From positions 62,001 to 126,000 of the forward strand of contig JAATGM010000017.1 of assembly GCA_015654675.1 (NCBI GenBank): a DNA stretch of 64,000 nt. The letters run 5' to 3'. The DNA is from Planctomycetota bacterium (GTDB lineage: Bacteria; Planctomycetota; Phycisphaerae; UBA1845; UTPLA1). The position numbers and the translations under genes were made by a program. The notes under the pieces are model-generated. The model was not told the DNA's origin. It saw only the letters and a list, made by a program, of their open reading frames with translations, and did no database searches. Shown here one piece after another: positions 31,921-41,599 of the stretch. The first letter of the stretch is position 1, and each line of letters opens with the position of its first letter.

Positions 31921-33822
31921 TTACTCGTCGTCGTCCGACTTGGCCGGCTTCTTAGCGCCGTCGTGGCCCTTATCGGCCGGCTTCTTGGCGGCCGGTTTCT
32001 TGTCCGAAGCGCCGTCGCCCTCGTCATCGTCGTCACCGGCCTGAGCGGCCATGGCGGCGTCCTTGATGGAGGTAATGAGCTCCATCGGTACGAAAATATC
32101 CATCCGGCTGGACGACGCATCGACGCTGGTCGCGCCGGCAACCGGTGCATTCACCTTGCCGAGCTTGAACGGCATCTGCTCGCTCTCGTCGAGTGCCGTC
32201 ATGATTCGCTGGATTCCGTCGGCCAGCGCGTCGACCGCCAGATAGAACTCGCTGGTCTTCTTTGCCGGCAGATGCTTCTGCACCCGTTGAATGCTGGCCT
32301 CGCCGCCGAGCCCGCCGCTATCGGTCTTGGCCGCATCGACGATCTTGGTAAAGCGGGATTTGCCGCCACCAATGCCCAGCGCCAAATAATCTTTGCCGAC
32401 CGGACCGAAGCGCATCGTCAGCCCTTCGCTTCCGAGAACCTTCTTGATCGACTCGGCATCTTCGGGCTGCACATTTTCACCCAGCTTCGAAACATCGAAC
32501 GAGAGCTGGTCGATCTTCGATCCGCCAATTTCGTCAGCTCCGACCTTGTGATCGAGCGCCGACATGATCTTCTTGAACTCCTCGTCGTCCGAGAGTCCCT
32601 TGATTTGCGTCACGAGCTTGCCCATGCGGCTCATCGCGTCCGACGGGTCCTTGCACTGCATCACAAGGGCGAGACCCATGATGCCATCATTCCCTTGCAG
32701 CACGCTCATGGAAAATGCCGCGTCGCCGAAGAGGTTGACGAGGCCGTTCGCGTCCTTGATAAGCGCTTTCAGCTTGTCGGCGTCCACCTTTTCCTTGGCC
32801 TGCATCACGCCGAGCAACTGGTTGACGGCCTGCTCAATCTGCTTATCGGTGGCCTCAACCTTTTCACCGGCGACGGCACCCATCGTGAATGCAAACTCTT
32901 CCTTCGGAAGGCGCTGCATCAGCGTCTGCGAGACGGGCTTGCGGCCGGCAATCATCTTGGCGACTTCGGATCCGGCCTTCGGTGTTCCGAGGCCCACCAG
33001 TCCGACACCGCTCTCATCGATCGAAACGCAAAGGTCCGCCGCACCCAGTTGCCCCAGTGTCTTGATCATTTCCTCAACTTGTCCCGCGCTGGCGCCGCCC
33101 TCGGGGCCGGCCATGGCGGACATCATCTGCGTGAAGCCCTTGATCTGCTCGTCATATTCCTTGATCCAGGTCGACGCGGCGAACGCGATGGCAATGTCGG
33201 CCTTGGCAAATGCCGCGGAGCGTTGCTTCTCAATTGCCGAGGCCATCGAACTCTTGGCCTTGGCGACCGCGAGGCAGGCCTCTTTGGTACGGCCGATCGC
33301 GACAAACGATCCCTTCTTGGCCGCGAAGCATGGTTGACCCATGAGGGAACATTTCGTGACATCGCCGCTCGCGGCGTCATCCTTGGCGGCCGGCTTCTTG
33401 GCCCCACCCTCGTCGTCACCCTCTTCGCCGCCCGGCGCAGCACCGGCTGCGAGCTTCTTGATCAACCCATCGGCGTTTGTCGTCGGAATGAGAACGACCA
33501 CGCCGTTGGGGCCCATCGTCTTAAAATCCATAGAGATCAGCGCGAGACCGCCGGATCCGTCGAGATCCTCGCCCAGGCCGAGTGAACCCTGTGCCGTGGC
33601 AACCAGGGGCGGAATAGGCATCTGAAGCTGCTTGCCGAGCATGGCAAACTTCGTATCTAGGTCTTTCATGCTGGGAATCATGAGGACCGCCCATGCGTCG
33701 GCGGGAATGGCCTCCATGAGCGCCTTCTGAGAAGCGGCGCGGTCGGCAAAGCTCGGCAAGGCCGGCAATGCCACGCTCAACGCGGCAAAAGCGAGAAGGG
33801 TACGGTGACGCAGTCGAATCAT
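31921..33822 (-). CDS. Large secreted protein of unknown function
   Basis: 633 aa from ATG 33822 (AAGGAG eight bases upstream). Signal peptide residues 1-26, ending PSFA. The mature start EAIPADAWAVLMIPSMKDLDTKFAMLG recalls planctomycete DUF3352-like secreted proteins. An acidic/Lys-Ala-Pro insertion (EEGDDEGGAKKPAAKDD) lies near residue 150 and a similar low-complexity tail ends the protein (KKPADKGHDGAKKPAKSDDDE). Similar architecture is seen in the next gene and at 46970. No catalytic motif seen; likely periplasmic. Confidence 0.8.
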   Translation of the reverse strand: MIRLRHRTLLAFAALSVALPALPSFADRAASQKALMEAIPADAWAVLMIPSMKDLDTKFAMLGKQLQMPIPPLVATAQGSLGLGEDLDGSGGLALISMDFKTMGPNGVVVLIPTTNADGLIKKLAAGAAPGGEEGDDEGGAKKPAAKDDAASGDVTKCSLMGQPCFAAKKGSFVAIGRTKEACLAVAKAKSSMASAIEKQRSAAFAKADIAIAFAASTWIKEYDEQIKGFTQMMSAMAGPEGGASAGQVEEMIKTLGQLGAADLCVSIDESGVGLVGLGTPKAGSEVAKMIAGRKPVSQTLMQRLPKEEFAFTMGAVAGEKVEATDKQIEQAVNQLLGVMQAKEKVDADKLKALIKDANGLVNLFGDAAFSMSVLQGNDGIMGLALVMQCKDPSDAMSRMGKLVTQIKGLSDDEEFKKIMSALDHKVGADEIGGSKIDQLSFDVSKLGENVQPEDAESIKKVLGSEGLTMRFGPVGKDYLALGIGGGKSRFTKIVDAAKTDSGGLGGEASIQRVQKHLPAKKTSEFYLAVDALADGIQRIMTALDESEQMPFKLGKVNAPVAGATSVDASSSRMDIFVPMELITSIKDAAMAAQAGDDDDEGDGASDKKPAAKKPADKGHDGAKKPAKSDDDE

Positions 33823-33938
33823 TTCTGGCTCCTTCCGGAAAATGCGTGGAATGGAAGAATCTGCACAACCACTTGGGTTTGACTTATAGGAACTTTGCCC
33901 CACCCCGTCAAGATTCGGCCGTTCATTCGACGACTTCT

Positions 33939-35804
33939 TCAACGACCCGTACCCTTCGTCGGGCGGGGAGCCGGACTCGCGGTTTTCTCCGCGGCTTTGA
34001 AATCTTGCGACATGCGCTTAACAAGCGGCACGCTGTTCACAACGTCATCGACCGACATATACGCCTCGCCGCGCACCCAGTCCGGCCCGGTCGTCATGGC
34101 CCAGCCAATCAGCGGCCCGGAGTCTTTGGGCAGTTCAATCGGCTGCTCAGACCGTCGAATGGCTCGTCGATGTCCTCCCGCGGAATGAACGCTGACACGA
34201 CCGTTTCCGACTTCGATCGATTCATCGGTCTGGGCGACGGCCGGCAAAAAGCGGGTTGCCCGCTCGACGTCGACGAATGCAACCATGCACGGATGGGATG
34301 GAAGACGCTTTGAAATTCTGACGATGGCCGGCAATTTGGAAAGCGTCGGCGCCTCACCGGACATTGATTTCACGAGCTGTTCGATCGCACTCGGATCGTC
34401 CGAAATGGCAAATGCGAGCGAATCCTTGCCAAACGCCGCGATCTGATAGACGGCGTCCTTGCCATAGATGGCTTCGATAAACGCTCGGCTCTTGTTGTTC
34501 TCTTTGCAGCTCGAGAACGCCATTTCCATCAAATCCAGATCACCGCGGCGGACGCTCTTGAACTCGCCGCCCGACGCCCACGACGGCGCGAACGCGTCCA
34601 TGACCTGGCTGCCCTGTTCGGAGATGCGCTGCAGCAGCTTGACGCCCTCGGCCGGGTCTTCAAAACGCTTCGCACCGAAGATCCCAAGCGTGCCGCGCGG
34701 CGAGAAATCGATCAGGGTCGCGGCGGCCTGCTCGCGATGATAAAACGATTCGCAATCGCTCAGTAATTGCGACATGGCCGGCTGGGTCGCGGCACCACCC
34801 ATACCGGGCATCTTCATCATGCGACCCATGAGGTCCTGCATGATGCCGCAGCCCTGGGCCGCCTTCGCATCCCATGCGAAAGCCGCCAGAAATGGCCGGC
34901 GATCGAGCCCGCGCCAGATGTCGCCTCCCGTCCGATGAATGCCGTTCAGGTAAGTTGCGACCGACGACTTGGGCTTGAATGCATGATAGTGAACGAAGCG
35001 GACGCCCTCGTCATCGATCTTCAGGCCCAGGTCCATCACGGTCATGTCGGCGCAGATTTTCGCGACGCCGTCCACAAACCAGCCGATTGCCGCGGCCTGT
35101 GCCTGACTCTGCATGTCATCCGAACCGATGGTTCCGGCATTGCCGAAAAATCGCATGAACGTCAGCGCCTGCCGGATCTCCGCCTGCCACGCATCGACAC
35201 GAACTCGAAGCAGCGTATCCGACTGATCGAGCAGCGATCGCTCTTGCTCATCGAGTGCCGACGCGAGCGATCGCCGCGTACTCGCACGCAAGGCGCGCAG
35301 CACGGGCTTTTGAGACTCGCACGCGAATACCCATTCGTCGCGGCGGCCGAAACAGGTGGCCCCAAGTTTCGCGACCGTGACGGGTTGATCCGGGTCGGCC
35401 GCAACCGCCCAGCGATCGATGGTGGCCGGCTTAAAGATCAGGACCGGGCGGTTGCCGGTCATTCCGCCGGGGGGGTAAACGATCGCCATGGGGGCCGACT
35501 CATCAATTGAATCCGCTGGCAGACGGATGCTTGAAATCAGCGATTGAATGGACTTCGGAGGAGTTCCGGGCTTGATGCGGCAGACGAGTTGATTGGTTCG
35601 ATCGGTGAAACGCTTCGGGTCGCGGACGACAATGACCAGTGGGCTGTCGGCAGCGATCTGCGGGAGAATGTCGCCCGCCATCGATGCGGCGGCCGCCAGA
35701 AACGTGATGCAAGTTGCGACGGAACACTGCTGGGCAATTGTAAGTCTTGCTGACGGCTTCAATTGTGTAATTTGAACACTCCCGACTGAAGGTGTTTTCG
35801 CCAT
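33939..35804 (-). CDS. Secreted protein of unknown function (DUF3352-like)
   Basis: 621 aa from ATG 35804; ATG 35843 is an alternative and neither has a strong ribosome site. A hydrophobic segment CSVATCITFLAAAASMAG acts as signal. The first mature strand IAADSPLVIVVRDPKRFTDRTNQLV parallels the start of the protein at 31921, and both contain repeated domain-like halves with DLGLKIDDEG or DLCVSIDESG strands. The order and orientation with 31921 (116-base gap) suggest an ancient tandem pair. Function unknown. Confidence 0.72.
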   Translation of the reverse strand: MAKTPSVGSVQITQLKPSARLTIAQQCSVATCITFLAAAASMAGDILPQIAADSPLVIVVRDPKRFTDRTNQLVCRIKPGTPPKSIQSLISSIRLPADSIDESAPMAIVYPPGGMTGNRPVLIFKPATIDRWAVAADPDQPVTVAKLGATCFGRRDEWVFACESQKPVLRALRASTRRSLASALDEQERSLLDQSDTLLRVRVDAWQAEIRQALTFMRFFGNAGTIGSDDMQSQAQAAAIGWFVDGVAKICADMTVMDLGLKIDDEGVRFVHYHAFKPKSSVATYLNGIHRTGGDIWRGLDRRPFLAAFAWDAKAAQGCGIMQDLMGRMMKMPGMGGAATQPAMSQLLSDCESFYHREQAAATLIDFSPRGTLGIFGAKRFEDPAEGVKLLQRISEQGSQVMDAFAPSWASGGEFKSVRRGDLDLMEMAFSSCKENNKSRAFIEAIYGKDAVYQIAAFGKDSLAFAISDDPSAIEQLVKSMSGEAPTLSKLPAIVRISKRLPSHPCMVAFVDVERATRFLPAVAQTDESIEVGNGRVSVHSAGGHRRAIRRSEQPIELPKDSGPLIGWAMTTGPDWVRGEAYMSVDDVVNSVPLVKRMSQDFKAAEKTASPAPRPTKGTGR

Positions 35805-35875
35805 TCTTGTAGGCGGCCTATCTTGTGTCCGGGCGACCTCCATGACAAGAGGAGAACGGGAGGGGGGGAGGGGGT

Positions 35876-36907
35876 TCACGCAATATCGGCCCCCAGCCGG
35901 GCCCTCAGCGCGTTGGCGGTCATTCGATCAGCAAAGTGACAGGCCGTCATTTGCCCCGGTCGGTCTCCCTCGCGTTCCTCGCACTCTGGTCGCTCTTGGC
36001 GGCAACGATCCTCAGCAAACGGACAGCGCGGATGAAAAGCGCATCCGGCGGGGGGGCGAATGGGCGACGGCGGCTCACCCGGAAGCGCGAGCCAGCGATC
36101 CGAACGCCGTTGATGCGGGTCAGGGGCAGTCGCGAGCAACGCCTGGGTATAGGGATGGCGCGGATTCTCAAATATGGCCTCGGTCGGGCCCTCCTCCACG
36201 ATTCGTCCGAGATACATGACCGCGACGCGGTCGCACAATTGGCGAATGACAGGGAGATTGTGTGCGATGAAGAGCAGCGCGACTCCCGATTGGCGGCGCA
36301 AGTCGGCGAGCAAATTGATGATCTGCGACTGAACCGACACGTCCAGCGCTGAGACCGGTTCATCGCAAACGAGCAGGCGCGGGTTTGTCGCCAGCGCGCG
36401 GGCAATTCCAATCCGCTGGCGCTGTCCGCCTGAAAACTGCCGCGGCAATCGCCGCATGTGCTCGGGCTGCAATCCGACGCGCTGGAGAAGATCGGCAACT
36501 CGATTGGATAACTCATCGCTCGTGGCAAGCGAGTGCGCGCGGAGCGGTTCCGCAAGAATGGCTTGAACGGTCATCCTCGGATCGAGACTTCCATACGGAT
36601 CCTGGAAAATCAGTTGCGCCTCGCGGCGCCACGCCCGTAAATCGCGTCCAGCAAGTGCAAGCACATCGCGCCCGGCGAACTCGACACGGCCCGAAGTCAC
36701 CGCAACGAGTCGAAGAATCGCTCGCGCGAGAGTGGTCTTGCCGCTGCCGCTTTCGCCGACGATTCCAAGCGCATGCCCCGCATTAAGTCGAAGCGAGACG
36801 CCGTCAACCGCCCGCACAACTTCGCGCGATCGGCCGAATGCTCCACCGCGCAATGGAATATGGACGCGAAGATCGTCGACGGACAACAGTGGGGGGGTCG
36901 CGCTCAT
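35876..36907 (-). CDS. Oligopeptide ABC transporter ATPase (OppF/DppF type)
   Basis: 343 aa ATPase: Walker A GESGSGKTT, Q-loop LIFQDPYGSLDPRMTV, signature FSGGQRQRIGIARAL, Walker B LLVCDEPVSALDVS. The C-terminal extension GCAFHPRCPFAEDRCRQERPEC has the four-Cys pattern of Opp/Dpp ATPases that can hold an iron-sulfur cluster. ATG 36907 overlaps the OppD stop (ATGA). Last gene of a five-gene peptide importer operon. Confidence 0.93.
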   Translation of the reverse strand: MSATPPLLSVDDLRVHIPLRGGAFGRSREVVRAVDGVSLRLNAGHALGIVGESGSGKTTLARAILRLVAVTSGRVEFAGRDVLALAGRDLRAWRREAQLIFQDPYGSLDPRMTVQAILAEPLRAHSLATSDELSNRVADLLQRVGLQPEHMRRLPRQFSGGQRQRIGIARALATNPRLLVCDEPVSALDVSVQSQIINLLADLRRQSGVALLFIAHNLPVIRQLCDRVAVMYLGRIVEEGPTEAIFENPRHPYTQALLATAPDPHQRRSDRWLALPGEPPSPIRPPAGCAFHPRCPFAEDRCRQERPECEEREGDRPGQMTACHFADRMTANALRARLGADIA

Positions 36908-37881
36908 GCCTCTGCCTTCCAGCAGCGCACGATTCGACCATCCGCGAATGCCCCCGCAGCCGGAACCTCGTCGCGACAGCGGGCTTCGTCTCGGCCAAGC
37001 TCGCAGCGCGGATGAAAGGCGCAGCCGCTCGGCTCATCGCCTGCCGATGGCACCGTTCCGGGGATGACAGTCAGCCGCGCCGCCGGTCTCTCGAGAGACG
37101 GTATGCATGCCAGCAGGCCCCGCGTGTACGGATGCAATGGACGCTCAAGAATGTCATCTGTCGCACCGCGTTCGACGATCCGGCCCGCGTATATCACCGC
37201 GGCCTGGTCCGCCATCCGGGCGACGACGCCAAAATCATGCGTGATGAGCAGCAGGGCGAGCCCGGTTTCTTCCTGAAGCGATTGAAGCAGCGACAGAATC
37301 TGGGCTTGGATGGTCACGTCCAAAGCCGTCGTCGGCTCGTCGGCAATCAGAACCGCCGGCCGTGCCACGAGGGCGATCGCGATCATGACGCGCTGCCGCA
37401 TTCCGCCAGAGAGTTCATGTGGGAAGCTCGCGGCACGGCGATCCGCGTCCGCAATTCCCACGCGATCGAGCATCCGCACTGCTTCGGACCATGCCTCGGC
37501 GCGACTTTTCCCCGATGCGAGTTCGGCCGATTCAGCGACCTGTGCGCCTACCGTCATGAGCGGATTTAGCGCGGTCATGGGTTCCTGGAAAATCATGGCG
37601 ACGCGCCGCCCTCGAATCCGTGTCATCGCGCGCTCCGGTAGCGCGAGCAAATCAACGCGGTCGAGCTCGACGGTCCCGGACGTTGTCCGTGCGGAACGAG
37701 AGTTGAGCAATCGCATGATGGCCAGCGCCGAAATGCTCTTACCGGAACCACTCTCGCCCACCAAGGCGAGCGTCTGCCGCGGCGCGAGGCCAAACGACAC
37801 CTCGTGTACGACCGCTCGCCAGCCGGTCGGCGTCCGTACGGCAACGCCCAGGTTGCTGACGTCCAGGACGCGGTCACTCAT
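36904..37881 (-). CDS. Oligopeptide ABC transporter ATPase (OppD/DppD type)
   Basis: 325 aa ATPase: Walker A GESGSGKSI, Q-loop MIFQEPMTALNPLMTV, signature LSGGMRQRVMIAIAL, Walker B VLIADEPTTALDVT, and the C-terminal GCAFHPRCELGRDEARCRDE Cys-containing extension. It starts at ATG 37881 within the OppC stop (ATGA). The frame upstream to 37986 is not coding for this protein. It works as a heterodimer with the following OppF-type ATPase. Confidence 0.93.
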   Translation of the reverse strand: MSDRVLDVSNLGVAVRTPTGWRAVVHEVSFGLAPRQTLALVGESGSGKSISALAIMRLLNSRSARTTSGTVELDRVDLLALPERAMTRIRGRRVAMIFQEPMTALNPLMTVGAQVAESAELASGKSRAEAWSEAVRMLDRVGIADADRRAASFPHELSGGMRQRVMIAIALVARPAVLIADEPTTALDVTIQAQILSLLQSLQEETGLALLLITHDFGVVARMADQAAVIYAGRIVERGATDDILERPLHPYTRGLLACIPSLERPAARLTVIPGTVPSAGDEPSGCAFHPRCELGRDEARCRDEVPAAGAFADGRIVRCWKAEA

Positions 37882-38783
37882 GCCGGATCCTCGCCCGACA
37901 ACGCCGCTTGCATTCCGTCTCCAACGAGGTTGAGCGCCAGCAGCGTCAGCGACAACATGCCGCATGGAAACGCCAGCAGCCACCAAAAGCTCTGCACGCT
38001 GTTGATCGCGGCAACACCCTCCGCCGCGAGATTACCCCAGCTAGGCATTGGGGGCTGAATGCCGATCCCGAGAAAGCTCAGGAACGACTCCTGCAAGATG
38101 GCCTGCGGAATTGTCAGCGTCGTGTACGCAATGATCGGGCCGGCGAGATTCGGCAGCAGGTGGGTCCGCCAAATACCGATTGGCCCGACGCCGATCGCCC
38201 GGGCAGCTTCTACAAATGGACGGGCTTTGAGCGATAACACCTGCGTACGAATAATCCGCGCCATCGTCAGCCAGCTCACGCCGCCGATGGCCAGCATGAG
38301 CACAACAGCGTCCGTCATGCCGTGCGACATGCCCAGCCGCGACGACAACAATCCTCCCAATCCGATCTTGAACAGGATCACCAGCAGCAGATACGGCAGA
38401 CCGTATAGCACGTCGACAATCCGCATCATGAAGGCGTCGAGTCGCCCGCCGGCCATTCCGGCTAACGAGCCCCACACTACGCCGAGAAAAACGCTGAATG
38501 CTGCGGCGGCCGCCCCAACGCCCAGACTGACCGCGCCGCCCAACAGGCAGCGCGGCAGCAGGCATCGACCCAGCAGGTCGGTCCCGAACGGCGCGCGAGC
38601 AGTGGGGGGGGTACGTGCGGTTTCGAGATGCGTGGCCGCGAAACGACTCCGGGCCCACAATCCGCCGACTCCGCACGCCGCGATCATCAGTATCAGGAAG
38701 ATCGCGGCAGCCGACGCGGTCGGACGTCTGGCAAGCGACGGAGTAACTCCGATCGAAAATTCGCGTTCGGCAGCGACGATCAT
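37878..38783 (-). CDS. Oligopeptide ABC transporter permease (OppC/DppC type)
   Basis: 301 aa, about six membrane helices. N-terminal PTASAAAIFLILMIAACGVG is the first helix; FGTDLLGRCLLPRCLLGGAVSLGVG is the usual OppC motif; the cytoplasmic EAA loop is EAARAIGVGPIGIWRTHLLPNL. It pairs with the OppB-type permease. Start and stop overlap both neighbours by four bases (ATGA on each side), so the operon is tightly coupled. Confidence 0.92.
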   Translation of the reverse strand: MIVAAEREFSIGVTPSLARRPTASAAAIFLILMIAACGVGGLWARSRFAATHLETARTPPTARAPFGTDLLGRCLLPRCLLGGAVSLGVGAAAAAFSVFLGVVWGSLAGMAGGRLDAFMMRIVDVLYGLPYLLLVILFKIGLGGLLSSRLGMSHGMTDAVVLMLAIGGVSWLTMARIIRTQVLSLKARPFVEAARAIGVGPIGIWRTHLLPNLAGPIIAYTTLTIPQAILQESFLSFLGIGIQPPMPSWGNLAAEGVAAINSVQSFWWLLAFPCGMLSLTLLALNLVGDGMQAALSGEDPA

Positions 38784-39709
38784 GCCGGCGCACCCAGATT
38801 GACGCGCGGATCGATGAGCCCGTTCACAAAATCGACCAGAACATTCAGCGTGACCAGCATCGTGGAGTAAACCAACACGGTCGCCAGAATCAGCATCTGG
38901 TCGCGATTGAGCACGCCGTTGACGAAGTGAATGCCGAGGCCGGGCACGTTAAAGACGCGCTCGACCACAAACGAGCCAGTCATCGCCGCGGCCGTAGCCG
39001 GCCCGAGATAGCTCATGACCGGGAGAAGCGCATTCCGCAGCGCGTGCCGCCAGATGACGGCGGACTCACTGAGGCCTTTGGCACGAGCCGTTCGAATGAA
39101 ATCGCTGTCGAGAACCTCCGTCATCGACAATCGAGTCAGTCGCAGGATGTAGGCCATCGGAACCAGTGAGAGCGTCACCGCTGGGCGGAGCAGATCCAGC
39201 GGTCCTCCCCATGTGCCGACCGGCATGATCGGAAAGACGACACTGAAAAGGATGAGCAAAGCCGCTCCCACCACAAACGCCGGGACGCTGATGCTGAAGA
39301 CCGCCAGCCCAATAGCCGCAAAATCGACCAACCCCCCGCGGCGGAGTGCGGCAAGCGTCCCAAGTCCGACGCCGACGACCAGCGCGATGAGCACGGCCGT
39401 GAGCCCGATCGCGGCCGATACCGGCAAACTGGCTGCGATGATCTCGTTGCAGCTCCAGTTTTCATATTGCAGCGATTCTCCAAAGTCGCCGTGCATGAGA
39501 CGACCGAGGTAGCGCCAATAAAATGTCCAGTTGTCATCCATGCCATAGCGCTGTCGAAGGGCCTGCTCGAGCAGCGGCGGAAGCGCCCGCGACCCCTCGC
39601 GCTGAAACGGATTGCCAGGCACCGCCACCACCATGACAAAGGTCAGCGTGTAAATGACGAACAGGACGATCGGCACTTGCAGCAGGCGTGAAAGCAATCG
39701 ATGGGACAC
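38780..39709 (-). CDS. Oligopeptide ABC transporter permease (OppB/DppB type)
   Basis: 309 aa starting at GTG 39709. First helix LLQVPIVLFVIYTLTFVMVVAVPGNPF is typical of OppB, then GMDDNWTFYWRYLGRLMHGDFGESLQY (periplasmic segment) and the EAA-like loop DFIRTARAKGLSESAVIWRHALRNALLPV. About six helices. It is 21 bases after the OppA gene. Confidence 0.93.
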   Translation of the reverse strand: MSHRLLSRLLQVPIVLFVIYTLTFVMVVAVPGNPFQREGSRALPPLLEQALRQRYGMDDNWTFYWRYLGRLMHGDFGESLQYENWSCNEIIAASLPVSAAIGLTAVLIALVVGVGLGTLAALRRGGLVDFAAIGLAVFSISVPAFVVGAALLILFSVVFPIMPVGTWGGPLDLLRPAVTLSLVPMAYILRLTRLSMTEVLDSDFIRTARAKGLSESAVIWRHALRNALLPVMSYLGPATAAAMTGSFVVERVFNVPGLGIHFVNGVLNRDQMLILATVLVYSTMLVTLNVLVDFVNGLIDPRVNLGAPA

Positions 39710-39730
39710 GTGGGTTGTGTTGCTCCGGGA

Positions 39731-41545
39731 CTAATCGCTGCCGGCCGCGCCGGGTTGGCTGGTCGAAACGCGCACATTGCGAAGCAATGGCAGCAGCCGT
39801 GGACTGAGCGAGACCCCGGTCAGTCGCTTCGGGTCGAAGGCATAGATGTTGACATAATGAAAAAGCGGTACGGCCGGCATGCTGCCATTGAAAAGATAAC
39901 GCTCGCACTGCGCGAGCGCCTGCAACCGGGCGGATGCGTCAGGAAGGCCATCCGCGCGCGCAAGCATCCGATCGTATTCCGGATCGGCATAGGCCGAGTC
40001 GTTGTTCCCGTTGTCCGAGCGAAACACATCAAGAAACGTCGTCGGGTCGTCGTAGTCCCCGTACCAACTTGCCCGGGCGACCATGAAGCGATGTTGCTTT
40101 TTGTCTTCCCGGTAGGATTGGGCTTCTTTGCCGAGTAACCGCACCGGCACGCCCAGTGATTGCGACCACATGGCCGCGACCGACTGTGCGATCAACCCGT
40201 GATTCGCCTCGTTATTGAACAGAAGCGTCACCTCGGGGAAGCCGCGCCCACCGGGATAGCCGGCCTCGGCCAGCAGGCTGCGAGCCCGCGACAAATCGAG
40301 GCCCGCGCCTTCGACATGCGGATATCCGGTGATCATGCCCGGCGGGATGATCGTGGTAGCCGGCGGCTCATCGCGCCGCGTGACCTGCGAAACCAGGGCC
40401 ACGCGATCGACCGCCATGCTGAACGCGAGCCGCACCCGGGCATCGGCGAATGGATTGCGGCCTCCATCCGGCAACCACGGCAGGCAATTGAAGTTGTAAA
40501 AATAAGTGCCGAACGCCGGAAACGCATGCACGTCGTCGCGCTTGCGACCCGAGTGATTCAGAGCACCCGGCAATGGAGAATCAGATTGCTGCACCAGCTC
40601 CGGTGCAAAGCCCGCCTCCAGCGAAAGCAGCCAGCCGGCCCGACCCGTGGCATACATCAACCAGGCCGTGTCGACGCTGGCCACATCCAGCCATTCGACA
40701 CTACCGACCGCCACCGAGGCGGCGTCGCGATACGCGGGATTCTTCGTCAGAAGCAGCCCACGCTTGAACGTCCAGTCGGCCAATGAGTACGCCCCGTTAT
40801 ATTGCGTGTTCCCCGGCTTGCACCAGTGCGGATCGAAGAACAGCAGCCCTGTATCGCTCCACCGCGCAAAACGCTCGACGCTGCCACGATGGAGCGGCAG
40901 AAATACCGGTCCGGCCAGCAGACTTCGAAAGTACGCCACCTTTCGAACCAGTTCGATTCGCAAGGTGCGCCCGTCCTCGCGGACGATTCCGGTCTCGGAA
41001 AATCGGCGGTCCGCCTCCAATCGGTGCGCCGCCGCCGCCGCGCCGCGCTCGTTTGGCGGCAGACGTCCGATTCGCTCGATTTCAGTGTTTCGCCAATCGA
41101 CGTACTCACGCACTCCCCGAATCAGATAGAGAAAGAACGAATAATCGCGGGCAGTTCCCGGTTCGACCGCCCGTCGCCACGCAAAAATGAAATCGTCAGT
41201 CGTGACAGGATCGCCATTGCTCCAGCGCGCGTCGGTGCGAATCTGAAAACGAAGCGATGAGTCGTCGGACCCGGGAAGTTCGAGCGCGCAGCCCGGTTCC
41301 ACGCCAGTACTGCGCGCGCTGGGAACGTAAAGGCCTTCGTATAGTTGAGATGCGACGCGAATGTCCTGCAGCCAGCTCATCTGCGCCGGGTCCAGCGTCG
41401 CAATCGAGACGGCGTCAACGACCCGCAGTTCGGCCGCGGGCTCGCGCGGCGTCAGGCGCGTCAACCCGAGAATCAGTCCGACTAATCCCACGAGCGGAAT
41501 GAGCAGGCGCGCCGAACCGAATGAAAGCGACGATCGAGCGGGCAT
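39731..41545 (-). CDS. Peptide-binding protein of ABC transporter (OppA/SBP5 family)
   Basis: 604 aa extracytoplasmic solute receptor. Residues about 12-29 (ARLLIPLVGLVGLILGL) form a membrane anchor or uncleaved signal; there is no lipobox. SBP5 features: DAVSIATLDPAQMSWLQDIRVASQLYEGLY, RWSNGDPVTTDDFIFAWRRAVEP, a YNGAYSLADW strand, DARVRLAFSMAVDRVALV, and the late WYGDYDDPTTFLDVF. It heads the opp operon. Which peptides are bound is unknown. Confidence 0.93.
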   Translation of the reverse strand: MPARSSLSFGSARLLIPLVGLVGLILGLTRLTPREPAAELRVVDAVSIATLDPAQMSWLQDIRVASQLYEGLYVPSARSTGVEPGCALELPGSDDSSLRFQIRTDARWSNGDPVTTDDFIFAWRRAVEPGTARDYSFFLYLIRGVREYVDWRNTEIERIGRLPPNERGAAAAAHRLEADRRFSETGIVREDGRTLRIELVRKVAYFRSLLAGPVFLPLHRGSVERFARWSDTGLLFFDPHWCKPGNTQYNGAYSLADWTFKRGLLLTKNPAYRDAASVAVGSVEWLDVASVDTAWLMYATGRAGWLLSLEAGFAPELVQQSDSPLPGALNHSGRKRDDVHAFPAFGTYFYNFNCLPWLPDGGRNPFADARVRLAFSMAVDRVALVSQVTRRDEPPATTIIPPGMITGYPHVEGAGLDLSRARSLLAEAGYPGGRGFPEVTLLFNNEANHGLIAQSVAAMWSQSLGVPVRLLGKEAQSYREDKKQHRFMVARASWYGDYDDPTTFLDVFRSDNGNNDSAYADPEYDRMLARADGLPDASARLQALAQCERYLFNGSMPAVPLFHYVNIYAFDPKRLTGVSLSPRLLPLLRNVRVSTSQPGAAGSD

Positions 41546-41599
41546 TGAACAGGGAGAATATCGGCAGGGGGGTAGGACGTCGCGGAGCGGTCCGGCGAC